Counted from the stretch's first letter, positions 16,372 through 25,699 are shown. The stretch: 44,647 nt of DNA from an uncultured Bacteroidota bacterium (GCA_903844645.1 CAIMUP010000069.1:1-44647), one strand, 5' to 3'. The notes: a model not told the origin generated them from the sequence alone. Program-made: numbers and translations.

Positions 16372-17004
16372 ATGAAATTCTTAGTTACATGGTCTTTGTT
16401 CTTTACTGTTTTTAGTAATTTTTTCCCAAGCACCGCTTATTCACAGAAAGATACTGCGAGAATCACCGTTACCGCTGAAGTTATCGGGACCGATACTTTG
16501 CCTTTGATGTTGATAAAACCCTATGATGTCATCGAGAAGCCTGATCCCGAGGCGATCAAAAAATTAAATGAAATGAATCGTCTTTTTGTCAATGTCAGCA
16601 AGGTATTGCCCTATGCCCGTGCCGCGAAAACCATGTTGGATGAAATAAAAACAACCATCGCTACGATGAATACTAAAAGGGAGAAAAAAGAGTATATCAA
16701 GGCTAAGGAGAAAGAATTAAAGGAGCAATTCACTGCTGACCTAAAGAATCTCACAGTAACGCAGGGCAGGATATTAATTAAGCTCATTGATCGGGAAACG
16801 GGAGAGACATCGTATGAACTGGTCAAGGAGCTTCGCGGAACTTTGGCGGCAACTGTTTGGCAGGGCATCGCTCAAGTTTTTGGGGAAGACCTCAAGACAA
16901 ATTATGACACCCTTGGCGAGGATAAAGCGGTGGAACAAATCATAAGACGCATAGATTCTACGGGATTCAAACCGCTCCTGATTAAGAGCAAAGCCAAGCA
17001 ATAA
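16372..17004 (+). CDS. DUF4294 domain-containing exported protein
   Basis: 210 residues. A signal peptide covers about residues 1-24 (TWSLFFTVFSNFFPSTAYSQ). The DUF4294 region has the usual landmarks: KPYDVIEKPDPEAIKKLNEM, the KVLPYARAAKTMLDEI helix, a Lys/Glu-rich helix (KREKKEYIKAKEKEL) and LTVTQGRILIKLIDRET. DUF4294 is nearly confined to Bacteroidota and its function is unknown; it is predicted periplasmic. It begins 38 bases after accC and may be co-transcribed with it. Confidence 0.88.
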   Translation: MKFLVTWSLFFTVFSNFFPSTAYSQKDTARITVTAEVIGTDTLPLMLIKPYDVIEKPDPEAIKKLNEMNRLFVNVSKVLPYARAAKTMLDEIKTTIATMNTKREKKEYIKAKEKELKEQFTADLKNLTVTQGRILIKLIDRETGETSYELVKELRGTLAATVWQGIAQVFGEDLKTNYDTLGEDKAVEQIIRRIDSTGFKPLLIKSKAKQ

Positions 17005-17113
17005 ATTTTTTCTATTCCCTCTGATTCCCTGCGAAAGATTCGTTTCATTTTTCGAGAAACATGATCTTACTTGAGTGAAACTTTACACGATACTTTCTTT
17101 ACCGATATTTCGT

Positions 17114-17121
17114 TAGATTTG
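17114..17121 (+). promoter_or_regulatory. -7 promoter box TAGATTTG for the DUF4153 gene
   Basis: Exact TAnnTTTG match, 25 bases before the ATG at 17147. Confidence 0.6.
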
Positions 17122-17146
17122 CTTCTTAATAATTAAAAATACAGCC

Positions 17147-19045
17147 ATGACTTTTCCTTCTGTTTCCAAATTAATTCACCATGCTAAGGGAACCTTCCTT
17201 CGTTTCCCCTTTGCTATTTTAATCTCTGCCCTGGGCGTATGGTTCGGGTTCAAAATGATTGACCGAAGTTATGATCTTATCTTAGCAAAGGACTCCTTGA
17301 ATGATGCCCTAATGACCTGTGCCTTGGGGCTTCCGCTATTTATTGCCATTACCTTGATGATGGAACGGAGAGCGTTTTCATTGGTTTCCAAAATCCTTGT
17401 TCAGGTCCTCGCTTCGGCACTTTTATTCGGATATTATTTCCTGTTCAAAGGGCATGCGCTTACCGAGGATTACGTTCGATTTTTTGTCCTTAATGCAGGC
17501 TTGCATTTCTTTGTCGCCTTTGCGCCGTTCATCGCCGTGGGGGAGGTCAATGGTTTCTGGCAATACAATAAAACCTTGTTCCTTCGCATCATTGTTTCGG
17601 GCATCTATACGGGTGTCTTGTTTGCCGGCTTGTGCATTGCCTTAGTAGCGATAGACAACCTGCTCGGGGTGCATATCAATAGCAATACCTACTTGCGTCT
17701 GTGGATGGTGATGGCGGGGATTTTCAACACCTGCTTTTTCCTTGCCGGGATGCCTGAAAATTTCGAGGAATTAAACGCGTCGGATGAGTACCCGAAGGGA
17801 TTAAAAATATTTACGCAATTCGTCCTCCTGCCGCTGGTTACGGTCTATCTCACGATACTCTATCTTTACATAGGCAAGATATTTATTAATCTTTCCTTAC
17901 CCCATGGTTGGGTTTCGACACTCGTTATTTGTTTCAGTACGGTCGGGGTACTGTCGTTGCTGCTTATTTTTCCAATCAAGAATCGGGAGGAGAACCGATG
18001 GATCGTATCTTATTCTAAATGGTTCTATCTGGCATTATTTCCGCTCATTGTTTTAATGTTCGTTTCGATTCAGAAAAGGATAGCAGACTATGGAATTACT
18101 GAAGACAGATACTATGTCCTTCTACTGGCGGTGTGGCTGACTTTCATAGCCTTTTATTTTACTTTTTCGAGGGCTAAAAATATTAAATTAATACCAATGA
18201 CTTTAGCCGCAATATGCTTCCTATCCGTGGCAGGACCGTGGTCTGCTCCGACGGTATCTATCCATTCTCAAAGAGGGCGGCTGATGACAGATTTAGAGAA
18301 AGAAAAAATATTCATAAACCACAAGCTTGCCAAAGCAACCGTGCCGATGGCGGACAGTATAGCGAATAAAATAGCAGACCAATTTTATTATCTTTTGCAG
18401 ACGCATGGTATCAAAGCGATACAGCCCTTAATGGTTGATAATTTAGATTCGATTATGAATGTGAAGAAGAAAAAATATGCGTCGAGATATGATAACGAAT
18501 ATGCTATCCGCGAATTAATTCGGAATAAATATTTGTCTGACAAACCTTACATTCCTTACAATCCCGATGCTCCGGATACGGGTTATTCCTCCATCAAAAG
18601 GAACTTTAAAATTACCTCTACCGTGAATGATAATATCCCGATAAAAGTGAAAGGATATGATCTTGTTTTGCCCGTGGATATTGATTTATCGGACTATGTG
18701 TCGAACTTCCCGTCGGTCCCGTTTTTTAATTTTAAAGGAGAGGAAATACGCATGATCACGACCTATTATAAAGCATCGAAAACGCTGCTTATTATGGATG
18801 ACGATTTGAATAAATGCTACTTTCCGTTGGCAGAATTTGTGGACAATAAAATTAAAAAAGATACCGCGCATCATGTTCGTGATGAAAATATTTTCCTTTA
18901 TTTTGCAGATGATCTGATGGAGATGACGCAAGAAAATAATACGATGAAAGTATCGCTCATCATGAAGTCTATCGAATTCAAAACGCAATACGATTCGACC
19001 GACATCGAGTGGCTTCATGCCAATGCGTTGATACATTATAAATAG
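17147..19045 (+). CDS. DUF4153 domain-containing membrane protein
   Basis: 632 residues. The first ~395 hold about eleven membrane spans (for example FPFAILISALGVWFGF and FVAFAPFIAVGEVNGFW), as in the Bacteroidota DUF4153 family. The C-terminal ~230 residues are soluble and begin after VAGPWSAPTVSIHSQ with the segment LEKEKIFINHKLAKAT. The function is unknown. It has its own promoter, and a hairpin lies between it and the convergent gene. Confidence 0.85.
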   Translation: MTFPSVSKLIHHAKGTFLRFPFAILISALGVWFGFKMIDRSYDLILAKDSLNDALMTCALGLPLFIAITLMMERRAFSLVSKILVQVLASALLFGYYFLFKGHALTEDYVRFFVLNAGLHFFVAFAPFIAVGEVNGFWQYNKTLFLRIIVSGIYTGVLFAGLCIALVAIDNLLGVHINSNTYLRLWMVMAGIFNTCFFLAGMPENFEELNASDEYPKGLKIFTQFVLLPLVTVYLTILYLYIGKIFINLSLPHGWVSTLVICFSTVGVLSLLLIFPIKNREENRWIVSYSKWFYLALFPLIVLMFVSIQKRIADYGITEDRYYVLLLAVWLTFIAFYFTFSRAKNIKLIPMTLAAICFLSVAGPWSAPTVSIHSQRGRLMTDLEKEKIFINHKLAKATVPMADSIANKIADQFYYLLQTHGIKAIQPLMVDNLDSIMNVKKKKYASRYDNEYAIRELIRNKYLSDKPYIPYNPDAPDTGYSSIKRNFKITSTVNDNIPIKVKGYDLVLPVDIDLSDYVSNFPSVPFFNFKGEEIRMITTYYKASKTLLIMDDDLNKCYFPLAEFVDNKIKKDTAHHVRDENIFLYFADDLMEMTQENNTMKVSLIMKSIEFKTQYDSTDIEWLHANALIHYK

Positions 19046-19093
19046 CGGGAATTAGTGGGTTGAAATTTCATCAATCATGATCTTACTCAAACA

Positions 19094-19122
19094 AAAAGGG
19101 AACCGTTTCCGATTCCCCTTTC
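19094..19122. terminator. Likely bidirectional terminator between convergent genes
   Basis: AAAGGGAACCG pairs with CGATTCCCCTTT around a TTTC loop, with one bulge and one mismatch. It is flanked by an A run on the left and CTTTCT on the right, so it could stop transcription in both directions. Confidence 0.65.
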
Positions 19123-19151
19123 TATAATACTAAATAGTAGGATATTTATTA

Positions 19152-20087
19152 TTATACGATGATCTTCACCAACCGAATAATGATGGTGGAAATACTTCCT
19201 TCGGTAGTGGTTATTAGCGTTGATTTATCGGTATAATCTATGCGAGATGAATTAATGATCAATGCTCCAAAAGCCTCGGTATTAATGGTCGCTTCGCCAT
19301 TCGCATTCCCCGTGTCTTGTGCTCCGGTCTCATCCAATTCTGCCAGCACTCCTCCCAATGTCAATCCGGTAACATCATCTACATACCGGATATTTATTAC
19401 GGACAGATTGCCCACCGAAATCCATACCAAGCCCCAATTTCCGCCACGAATATGTTGTTGTTCTTTGGTCAGGGTATCATATTTTCCTTCCACTTCATTC
19501 GATATAGTTAGCAGAATCGGTGCGGCAGTAGCGGCAAGGGTTCTCAAGGTGGAATCTGCTGTGTCGTGATTATGGATGGCAGTGGTACGAAGGATGATGG
19601 ATGCTTTCAATGTTGCCAATGCAGCTACCACTCTCGACACCCGTGCGTAGGCGGGGCGACCGGCAAGCACTCGAGCAGCCTCGCCATCAATAATTACTTT
19701 TGCTACCGCCATCGCTTTCGCCTCCGATTTCACGTCTGGCAAAATAGGGCGACCAGGGTTCATCCCATAGAAGGTGAAATCCGAGGAAATATAAATTCCT
19801 TCCTTCACATCGCCTTTGAAATTCCGCAAACAATTCCGAATAACGAGCGACAGGAATTCGTATTTAATTTTGGTATCCGACACTGCTGCCGACTGTAGTC
19901 CGCCGGTAGAAAACCATGAAATCCGATCGTTATGGAATGCCGGTGAAATAGTATTAAACAAAGTAATAGTACCCCCATTTAAGGTAATATCCCCAACGAG
20001 CGGATGTGCTATCCGTTCCACTATTGCATCAATCATGATGTCTTTCTGGCGGTCTGACCGCGCTCTTCTGATTACAAAATTAGCCAT
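19152..20087 (-). CDS. Unrecognised 311-residue protein
   Basis: Starts MANFVIRRARSDRQKDIMIDAIVERIAHP. I do not recognise it. The middle is helical and Ala-rich (ARVSRVVAALATLKASIILR, a tryptophan pair in GGNWGLVWISVG). The C-terminal third reads like a beta-sandwich with LTLGGVLAELDE and NANGEATINTEAFGALII, loosely resembling carboxypeptidase-regulatory-like (transthyretin-type) repeats. There is no signal peptide, lipobox or membrane span. Codon use looks native and continuous, so it is very likely expressed. It is convergent with DUF4153, and the 42-bp array lies upstream. Confidence 0.8.
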   Translation of the reverse strand: MANFVIRRARSDRQKDIMIDAIVERIAHPLVGDITLNGGTITLFNTISPAFHNDRISWFSTGGLQSAAVSDTKIKYEFLSLVIRNCLRNFKGDVKEGIYISSDFTFYGMNPGRPILPDVKSEAKAMAVAKVIIDGEAARVLAGRPAYARVSRVVAALATLKASIILRTTAIHNHDTADSTLRTLAATAAPILLTISNEVEGKYDTLTKEQQHIRGGNWGLVWISVGNLSVINIRYVDDVTGLTLGGVLAELDETGAQDTGNANGEATINTEAFGALIINSSRIDYTDKSTLITTTEGSISTIIIRLVKIIV

Positions 20088-20172
20088 TTTCTCTTATTTT
20101 AATTGTTATATTTAATTTTTATTAATTGTAGCATGTTGTAATACCTTGCAAAACTAAATCGCTTAGACCCTT

Positions 20173-20592
20173 GCAATACTTTGTGGAGGTATAAATTTTT
20201 TCGCCGATACCGTTGCAATACCTTGCGAGGGTATAAGTTTTTTCGCCGATACCATTGCAATACCTTGCGGGGGTATAAGTTTTTTCGCGGATAGCGTTGC
20301 AATACCTTGCAGGGGTATAAATTTTTTCGCGGATACCGTTGTATTGTTTTACAAGGGTGTAATTTATTTCGCTCATATCGATATTCAACCTTGTTTCGGT
20401 AGAATTTTTACTCCTTATATATAGGGTCGAACAAGACCATGCTTTATTTAATGTACTATAAGTAGTGGTCGAACAAGACCGTGTTTTATTTAATCTATTA
20501 TAAGGAGTGGTCGAACAAGACCATGTTTTATTTAATGTACTAAAACAGAAGTTCGTTCCTGCATCAGGCAAACAATTTTCGGGGACTACTTT
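20173..20592. repeat. 42-bp (2 x 21) tandem array with two unit families in one register
   Basis: Ten steps of 42 bases from 20173. The first four units contain GCAATAC(C/T)TTG, a GGTATAA element and TTTTTTCGC; ATACC/GGTAT form a dyad in most. Degenerate units follow at 20341 and 20383. From 20425 three units start GGTCGAACAAGACC, itself a GGTC/GACC dyad, followed by TTTTATTTAAT or CTTTATTTAAT. A decayed unit starts at 20551. The change of family occurs without loss of the 42-base step. A 159-codon minus ORF crosses the array (20122-20601), but its repeat content makes coding doubtful. Confidence 0.93.
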
Positions 20593-20618
20593 GCGATTCA
20601 TGGCGCAAAATAAATCTT

Positions 20619-20906
20619 TTAATGTATCCCACTACCACCCTTAGGGATACATACCCACAAAGGAAATTTGATTTTGTACCTGGCGCGCCTCACCTGAAAA
20701 GCATTTCTTTTAACTCCCCATTTGGCTTTAAACATCTGCCAGGTAAACGAATTGCCGATGTCCGTTTCCATATCCTCTTCATCGAAAATCTTTTGTACGG
20801 CAGCGAAAAAAGGCATTCCCGTACCTACTTCCTTGAGGAATCCCTCAATAGATTTCCTATCGAAGGTCTTAATAAAAATCTGCACCATTTCGGTATGTTC
20901 ACTCAT
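20619..20906 (-). CDS. Unrecognised 95-residue protein
   Basis: Starts MSEHTEMVQIFIKTFDRKSIEGFLKEVGTG. It has an acidic, helical first half (AVQKIFDEEDMETDIG) and a basic second half (KAKWGVKRNAFQVRRARYKIKF). There is no signal peptide or membrane span. I know no family for it. It stands alone between the 42-bp array and a further isolated repeat unit at 20971, so it is bracketed by related repeat DNA. The composition looks coding, but a short ORF in a repeat neighbourhood carries some risk. Confidence 0.6.
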   Translation of the reverse strand: MSEHTEMVQIFIKTFDRKSIEGFLKEVGTGMPFFAAVQKIFDEEDMETDIGNSFTWQMFKAKWGVKRNAFQVRRARYKIKFPLWVCIPKGGSGIH

Positions 20907-20970
20907 AATATTTTTATTTGTTAAAGGTTCGCATTAAATTATTTTTGGTAAAAATACGCAAACCTTGGGA

Positions 20971-21009
20971 GGTCGAACAAGCTTGTGGTTTATGGTATTA
21001 AATAGTACC
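20971..21009. repeat. Isolated copy of the GGTCGAACAAG repeat unit
   Basis: Resembles the second-family units of the 42-bp array (GGTCGAACAAG, then a TTTAT-type core and TATTAAATAGTACC). Its start is exactly 420 bases, ten 42-bp steps, from the unit at 20551, on the far side of the 95-residue gene. Confidence 0.65.
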
Positions 21010-21072
21010 ATTTAATACCCTTGATTTTAGTCAACGGAAAAAAAGATGACGAGGATTAGTATTAATAAACTT

Positions 21073-21750
21073 TTAATTATCCACAATTTGCCCATCCATC
21101 ATGTGGATCGTGCGGTCAGAATTTTTGGCGAAGTCCTGGTCGTGGGTAACGGCGATGATGGTATGCCCTTTGGCGGTGGAAAGTTCTTTGAAAATATTGA
21201 ATATCGTTTGGGCATTGGCGGAGTCGAGGTTGCCTGTCGGTTCATCTGCCATGATGATGGTGGGTTCATTGATCAATGCCCTTGCTATGGCGACGCGTTG
21301 CTGTTGACCGCCGCTTAATTTGGAGGAAACTTTATGACCGAATGTGTCCATGCCGACGAGCTTGAGTTTTTCGTTTGCGAGTTCCCTAATTTCTTTTTCG
21401 GAATGGATGCCGAGGCGTTGTGCAGGGATCATTACGTTTTGGAGTACCGTGAATTCGGGCAGGAGAAAATGGAATTGGAATACGAATCCGATGTTTTTAT
21501 TTCTGAATCTGGCGAGTTGATTTTGGGATAGCCCGGTAACTACGGTGTCGTTGATGGTTATCGTTCCTTTGTAATCGGTATCTAGGGTGGATAGGAGGTA
21601 TAGTAGGGTTGATTTGCCGCATCCTGATTTGCCATTAATGGTAACGAATTCGGATTTGATGATGTCTATCGAGATGTTGTTTAGAACTTGGAATTTATCC
21701 GGTTCATGGAAGAATTTATTGAGCTTTTCTGCTTTTAATATGATGCTCAT
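21073..21750 (-). CDS. ABC transporter ATP-binding protein, LolD/MacB type
   Basis: 225 residues. It is the motor subunit of a type VII (MacB/LolCDE-like) ABC system. Walker A is GKSGCGKS (40-47), the Q-loop is near FQFHFLLPEF, the signature is LSGGQ (145-149), Walker B is IIMADE (165-170) and the switch His is His203. The segment DEPTGNLD is typical of this subfamily. It begins 9 bases after the permease stop and ends a three-gene exporter operon. Substrate unknown: a lipoprotein, peptide or small-molecule efflux role are all possible. Confidence 0.93.
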   Translation of the reverse strand: MSIILKAEKLNKFFHEPDKFQVLNNISIDIIKSEFVTINGKSGCGKSTLLYLLSTLDTDYKGTITINDTVVTGLSQNQLARFRNKNIGFVFQFHFLLPEFTVLQNVMIPAQRLGIHSEKEIRELANEKLKLVGMDTFGHKVSSKLSGGQQQRVAIARALINEPTIIMADEPTGNLDSANAQTIFNIFKELSTAKGHTIIAVTHDQDFAKNSDRTIHMMDGQIVDN

Positions 21751-21759
21751 GGGTTAGAA

Positions 21760-23016
21760 TTATCCTCGTAAAATAGCGACTGGGTCTATCTTAGAAGCCT
21801 TTACCGAGGGCATAAAACCGGCTATGAAGGTGGTTACAATGCCGAACATCATCGCGAAAATATAATGCTTCGGTTCAAAGATAACCGGGAAGAATTTGAG
21901 GGAGATATTTTCGTTTTTCGGGAACGGTACTTGGGATAAAAGATAGGACAGTGTGAAGCCGAGAATGATACCCGTTAAGGCTCCGAGAACTCCGATGACT
22001 AATGATTGGGAAAGGAATATTTGGATGATGTCTTTCCTCGCAAAGCATTGTGCCTTGAGGATGGCGATGTCTTTCATCTTGGAATTGATGGTCATGGTCA
22101 TGATATTATAAATGCCAAACCCGGCAACAATCAACAGGGTGATGGAAACGACGTAGGTAAGCACATCTCGGATGAGAAAAGAAGCCATAATGGAAGCGTT
22201 TGAAGTCTCCCAATCATCGGCTTTGTAGGCATATTTTGTTTGGAACGATTTGGCGTAGGCAGAAGCTAAGTGAATGTCTTTTAATTTCACGTTTATATCG
22301 GTAATATAGCTGCGATCTTTGCCCAATAGTTGTTGTACACTGGCGGTATTCACATAGCTTTTGATGTTATCAATGGTACCGATTCCGATTTGGAATGTTC
22401 CTTCAATCCGAAACCTCATAAATGTTCCGGTAGGCGTTGCAAGGTTCACCATATCCCCCACTCTTACGTTTAATTTGTCGGTTAATCCTTGCCCCATCAA
22501 GATACCGTTGTTGGATGTTAAGAGATTTTCGACTCTTCCTGTAATCATTTTTTCTTTTAGCCCGTATAGCTGCGCCTCCTGCATAATGTCCACCCCATCT
22601 ATCAAACCATTTATCTGGACAGGTCCATAATTATAAAACACTTGTGTGCTTAAATGTGGCGAAACCGCGGCTACATCAGGGTTTTGCATCAAGTCATTAA
22701 TAATAAGTTCGGCATTGCGGATGTTTAGATTAACATGTTTCGGTTTTGGATGATGAATCATAATCAGCTCTCCGCTTTTATAATAATCTCCCGCGACAGT
22801 GCGTGTATAATCCGTCTTAACATCGTTGTAAATATGAATATCCGGAGTGGCTTGTAGCATAGTATCTTCCAAAAACTTGTTAACCCCTTTCATAAAGCTG
22901 ATCATCAAAATAAACATCGCGATACCAAAGGTAACTCCCAACATAGCCACCAGCGTTTGCTTCTTCCGAGAGAGAAGATGCGTCCTGGATATTTGAAGAT
23001 TAACCGGTAAGGACAT
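21760..23016 (-). CDS. ABC transporter permease, MacB/FtsX family
   Basis: 418 residues. An N-terminal cytoplasmic elbow and span (QTLVAMLGVTFGIAMFILM) lead to a large periplasmic MacB-type domain (about 50-280). Three C-terminal spans follow in the FtsX domain (YVVSITLLIVAGFGIYNIM, SLVIGVLGALTGIILGF, FAMMFGIVTTFIAGF), and the end is KASKIDPVAILRG, the usual signature. It starts 3 bases after the adaptor stop. With the adaptor and ATPase it forms a mechanotransmission-type exporter; no TolC-like channel is encoded here. Confidence 0.92.
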   Translation of the reverse strand: MSLPVNLQISRTHLLSRKKQTLVAMLGVTFGIAMFILMISFMKGVNKFLEDTMLQATPDIHIYNDVKTDYTRTVAGDYYKSGELIMIHHPKPKHVNLNIRNAELIINDLMQNPDVAAVSPHLSTQVFYNYGPVQINGLIDGVDIMQEAQLYGLKEKMITGRVENLLTSNNGILMGQGLTDKLNVRVGDMVNLATPTGTFMRFRIEGTFQIGIGTIDNIKSYVNTASVQQLLGKDRSYITDINVKLKDIHLASAYAKSFQTKYAYKADDWETSNASIMASFLIRDVLTYVVSITLLIVAGFGIYNIMTMTINSKMKDIAILKAQCFARKDIIQIFLSQSLVIGVLGALTGIILGFTLSYLLSQVPFPKNENISLKFFPVIFEPKHYIFAMMFGIVTTFIAGFMPSVKASKIDPVAILRG

Positions 23017-23019
23017 AAA

Positions 23020-24123
23020 TTAATTGCTAACGGAAGTACAAACTATCTCTGTGTTTTCATCTATGCCGCTAAGAATCTCGACATCATCGAGAGTCATGAT
23101 ACCTGTCTTTATTTGTACTGATTTTTTTTCGGAAGCCGTCTTGATTCTCACGCTGTCTTCACCAATTAATACAGAGCGCGGAATGATTAGGATATGTTCT
23201 TTTTTCTGTATAATAATATTTGCTTCAACAGAAGAATGAATGTACGGCATTGCCACTGAATCCGGCAACATAGCATCTACCCGAAAAGTCTGATCACCTT
23301 CATTCATCACAGGATAGATCATAGAAATATGCGCTGTGTAAATCTTATCCGTAGTTACATCAATTTTCAGCAGCGCAACCTGACCAATTTGTATTTTATC
23401 AATGTCTTGTTGATCAACTGACAAGCGAATAATTCGTTTCCGTTTCTTCCCAAGCAATGCCATCAATTCCCCCGCTCTTACTGCCTCACCTTTCTCTTTG
23501 AATGTTTGAAATACCGTGCCGCTACTATCGCTTTTTATGTAATAATTATTCAATCCTTCCTTGGCAGCCGTCAATTGGCTTTGTGCTGTGGTGAGGGCGA
23601 GTTGCAAATCATTCTTTGCAGCTATTATTCGCTCATCTGCCGACTTTTTTTGATTCAAAGAAATGGTATAGGCAAGCTTTGCATTATCATAAGTTGTCTT
23701 GCTCACTGCGTCTTCCTTCAATAGGTTTGCATATCTAATAAAATTTAAGGAATCATTCACCAATTTAGTTGCAGCATTCTGTATTATAAGTCTCAAATCA
23801 TTCAATAAAGGAGAGGAATTCGAGAGGTTTACCGCTGCATTATTATAGGCTGTCTGTGCAGCCGCCAAAACCGCACTTTGTGATTCATTATTAACGACAT
23901 AAACGATCCCTCCGGCAGCAATCGAATCGCCGTCTCGAACTTTCTTTTCGGTAATAATTCCATTACTTAATGCGAAGACTTTATATTCGCTTTCAGGCAA
24001 CACAAACCCAGAAGCATACACCGTTTCCACAATATTTTTAAAGACCGGATGGATGGTTTTTTCGTGCTTACAAGAGGCATTAAAGAGAACAACAATGATG
24101 ATAAGATAGAGATACTTCTTCAT
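23020..24123 (-). CDS. Efflux periplasmic adaptor lipoprotein (HlyD/MacA-like)
   Basis: 367 residues from MKKYLYLIIIVVLFNASC, a lipoprotein signal with the modified Cys at about residue 18. The family layout is visible: a beta-barrel and lipoyl half-motif (GFVLPESEYKVFALSNGIITEKKVRDGDSI), a long helical hairpin (about 80-190), the second lipoyl half (YYIKSDSSGTVFQTFKEKGEAV) and a beta-barrel (RLSVDQQDIDKIQIGQ). An ORF start at 24150 would lie inside the -7 box, so 24123 is preferred. It is the first gene of the exporter operon. Confidence 0.9.
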   Translation of the reverse strand: MKKYLYLIIIVVLFNASCKHEKTIHPVFKNIVETVYASGFVLPESEYKVFALSNGIITEKKVRDGDSIAAGGIVYVVNNESQSAVLAAAQTAYNNAAVNLSNSSPLLNDLRLIIQNAATKLVNDSLNFIRYANLLKEDAVSKTTYDNAKLAYTISLNQKKSADERIIAAKNDLQLALTTAQSQLTAAKEGLNNYYIKSDSSGTVFQTFKEKGEAVRAGELMALLGKKRKRIIRLSVDQQDIDKIQIGQVALLKIDVTTDKIYTAHISMIYPVMNEGDQTFRVDAMLPDSVAMPYIHSSVEANIIIQKKEHILIIPRSVLIGEDSVRIKTASEKKSVQIKTGIMTLDDVEILSGIDENTEIVCTSVSN

Positions 24124-24147
24124 AAATAAAATTTTTTGATAACTGCG

Positions 24148-24155
24148 CAAAGTTA
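24148..24155 (-). promoter_or_regulatory. -7 promoter box TAACTTTG for the exporter operon
   Basis: Exact TAnnTTTG match on the minus strand, 25 bases before the ATG at 24123. Confidence 0.6.
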
Positions 24156-24199
24156 GCTAATTTTTGGATGGTATAATAAAATACTATTCCTGTTAAACA

Positions 24200-25615
24200 T
24201 CAATTTAATTCATACAAAGAATACCCTCTCGACCGTTCTACCCAATGATTAAAATTAAAGCGCATGATCCAAGCCGGATAGGCAGCATACTTCAAGGTTT
24301 TAGTTCCTTTAATTTCATTTAATATTGCCTCATTATTAGTAATGAAAAGCTGCTTGGCACTGTGGTCATGAGGTATCTCATCAATGGATTTCAACTTTAC
24401 AATTTCCATATTATCTCTCTTGTAATAATGTATGTGAATATATAATAATTCATCCACATAATAAAGTTTTACAGGCTCATTATACTCTGAATAAATAGTA
24501 TGGAATAAAGGTATAATATTATTAGCTGGCTTCGCAGCAATGGTGATTAAAAACACACTATTCACCACCAAAAATAGTTTGACAACAATTCTACATGCTC
24601 TATAATCCACGAATTTTTTATTCCATTTCATCTGAATTATCTCAATAGATTTTATGATCACTATGGGAACGAAACCAATGATAGGAAAGAGGAATCGAAG
24701 CTCTTTATGTCCGATGATACAGTGGATAAAAAGATACGGAAAAACAGTCCAAGTGAGTATATCTTTTCGCATGAAAATAAAAACAATAAGGAAGCTCGCG
24801 ATATAAAGAATACTAAAGGGAGGAGCAGCTTGCAGAAACACATCTTGAGCATAATACCACCAAGGGTCGGTACCGAATTCAGAGACCTTATTTTGCAAAA
24901 TATTCTGATCCAAATAATGCCACGAAGTGAAGGTCCACGTTTCATAAAACCATCTATCTATCAGCACTCCAATCCCTGTGGATAGAAGGATTCCGAGAAT
25001 TAATAACACGGTGTTGGTTTTGTTTTTAGCAAAAAATATTTGCCATAAAATTAATCCGCCAATAAGAAATCCGCATTGGTATCTGAAGATAAAAGAAAGC
25101 CCAAACAACATGCCGATATAGAGATATGAAATCGGTTTTAACGACTTATTATTTAGCAATGAAAATGCAATTAAAAAAATAGTACCAGACCAATTTTCGG
25201 AAGAAAACCGGACATTATTATAGATCATAAACCACAAGAAAAATGAGAGGAAAAGAAACCATTTTTTCAGTGTATAATCAGTGATATTTTTGATGTAAGT
25301 TTGATAGATAAGATACATTCCGAGGAATGCCAAGGCAGCAGAAAGCAATCGCATAAAGAATACGATAGTAAAAGGATTTGAGATGCCTGCATGATGAAAA
25401 AAATCGGTTATTAATACAGCTATTGCAGGCTGAATTGCTGGTCGCATCTGAGCATGATATTCCCATGGTAAATCATTGGCAGGGGTTATGTTTAATTTTA
25501 ATCCCGCAAATTCGAGCAACTGATAATGCTCATCTAATTGATGATAGCCTACTGAAAAAAAGGAAGCGATTATCAAGACAATACCTGAACAAATATAGAC
25601 ATATTTTTCTTTCAT
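24200..25615 (-). CDS. GT-C fold mannosyltransferase, GT22-like
   Basis: 471 residues with about ten membrane spans. After the first span comes YHQLDEHYQLLEFAG; an acidic DE pair (Asp28, Glu29) in the first loop is the GT-C catalytic hallmark, and the following LPWEYHAQMRPAIQP matches the GT22 (ALG9/ALG12/PIG-B) pattern. These enzymes move mannose from a polyprenyl-phosphate carrier on the outer face of the membrane. The acceptor is unknown; a surface glycan or lipoglycan is likely. It is transcribed alone from the box at 25692 and ends 76 bases before the exporter operon starts. Confidence 0.8.
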   Translation of the reverse strand: MKEKYVYICSGIVLIIASFFSVGYHQLDEHYQLLEFAGLKLNITPANDLPWEYHAQMRPAIQPAIAVLITDFFHHAGISNPFTIVFFMRLLSAALAFLGMYLIYQTYIKNITDYTLKKWFLFLSFFLWFMIYNNVRFSSENWSGTIFLIAFSLLNNKSLKPISYLYIGMLFGLSFIFRYQCGFLIGGLILWQIFFAKNKTNTVLLILGILLSTGIGVLIDRWFYETWTFTSWHYLDQNILQNKVSEFGTDPWWYYAQDVFLQAAPPFSILYIASFLIVFIFMRKDILTWTVFPYLFIHCIIGHKELRFLFPIIGFVPIVIIKSIEIIQMKWNKKFVDYRACRIVVKLFLVVNSVFLITIAAKPANNIIPLFHTIYSEYNEPVKLYYVDELLYIHIHYYKRDNMEIVKLKSIDEIPHDHSAKQLFITNNEAILNEIKGTKTLKYAAYPAWIMRFNFNHWVERSRGYSLYELN

Positions 25616-25691
25616 AATGCACTAATTTTTTTAATCAAATGGGATGAAAATATCATCTGTTTTTATGCCTTTATTCTTGTGTATTTCGCTG

Positions 25692-25699
25692 CAAAGATA
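25692..25699 (-). promoter_or_regulatory. -7 promoter box TATCTTTG for the mannosyltransferase gene
   Basis: Exact match on the minus strand, 77 bases before the ATG at 25615, giving a leader of about 65-70 bases, unusually long for this window. Confidence 0.55.

Noticed and set aside
20122-20601. 159-codon minus-strand ORF across the 42-bp array
   Set aside because: The period is a multiple of three, so an open frame persists by construction. It has a plausible ATG near a weak box, but nearly all of it is repeat-derived.
24124-24150. Longer start for the adaptor lipoprotein
   Set aside because: It would begin within the -7 box and would place nine extra residues before a normal lipoprotein signal.
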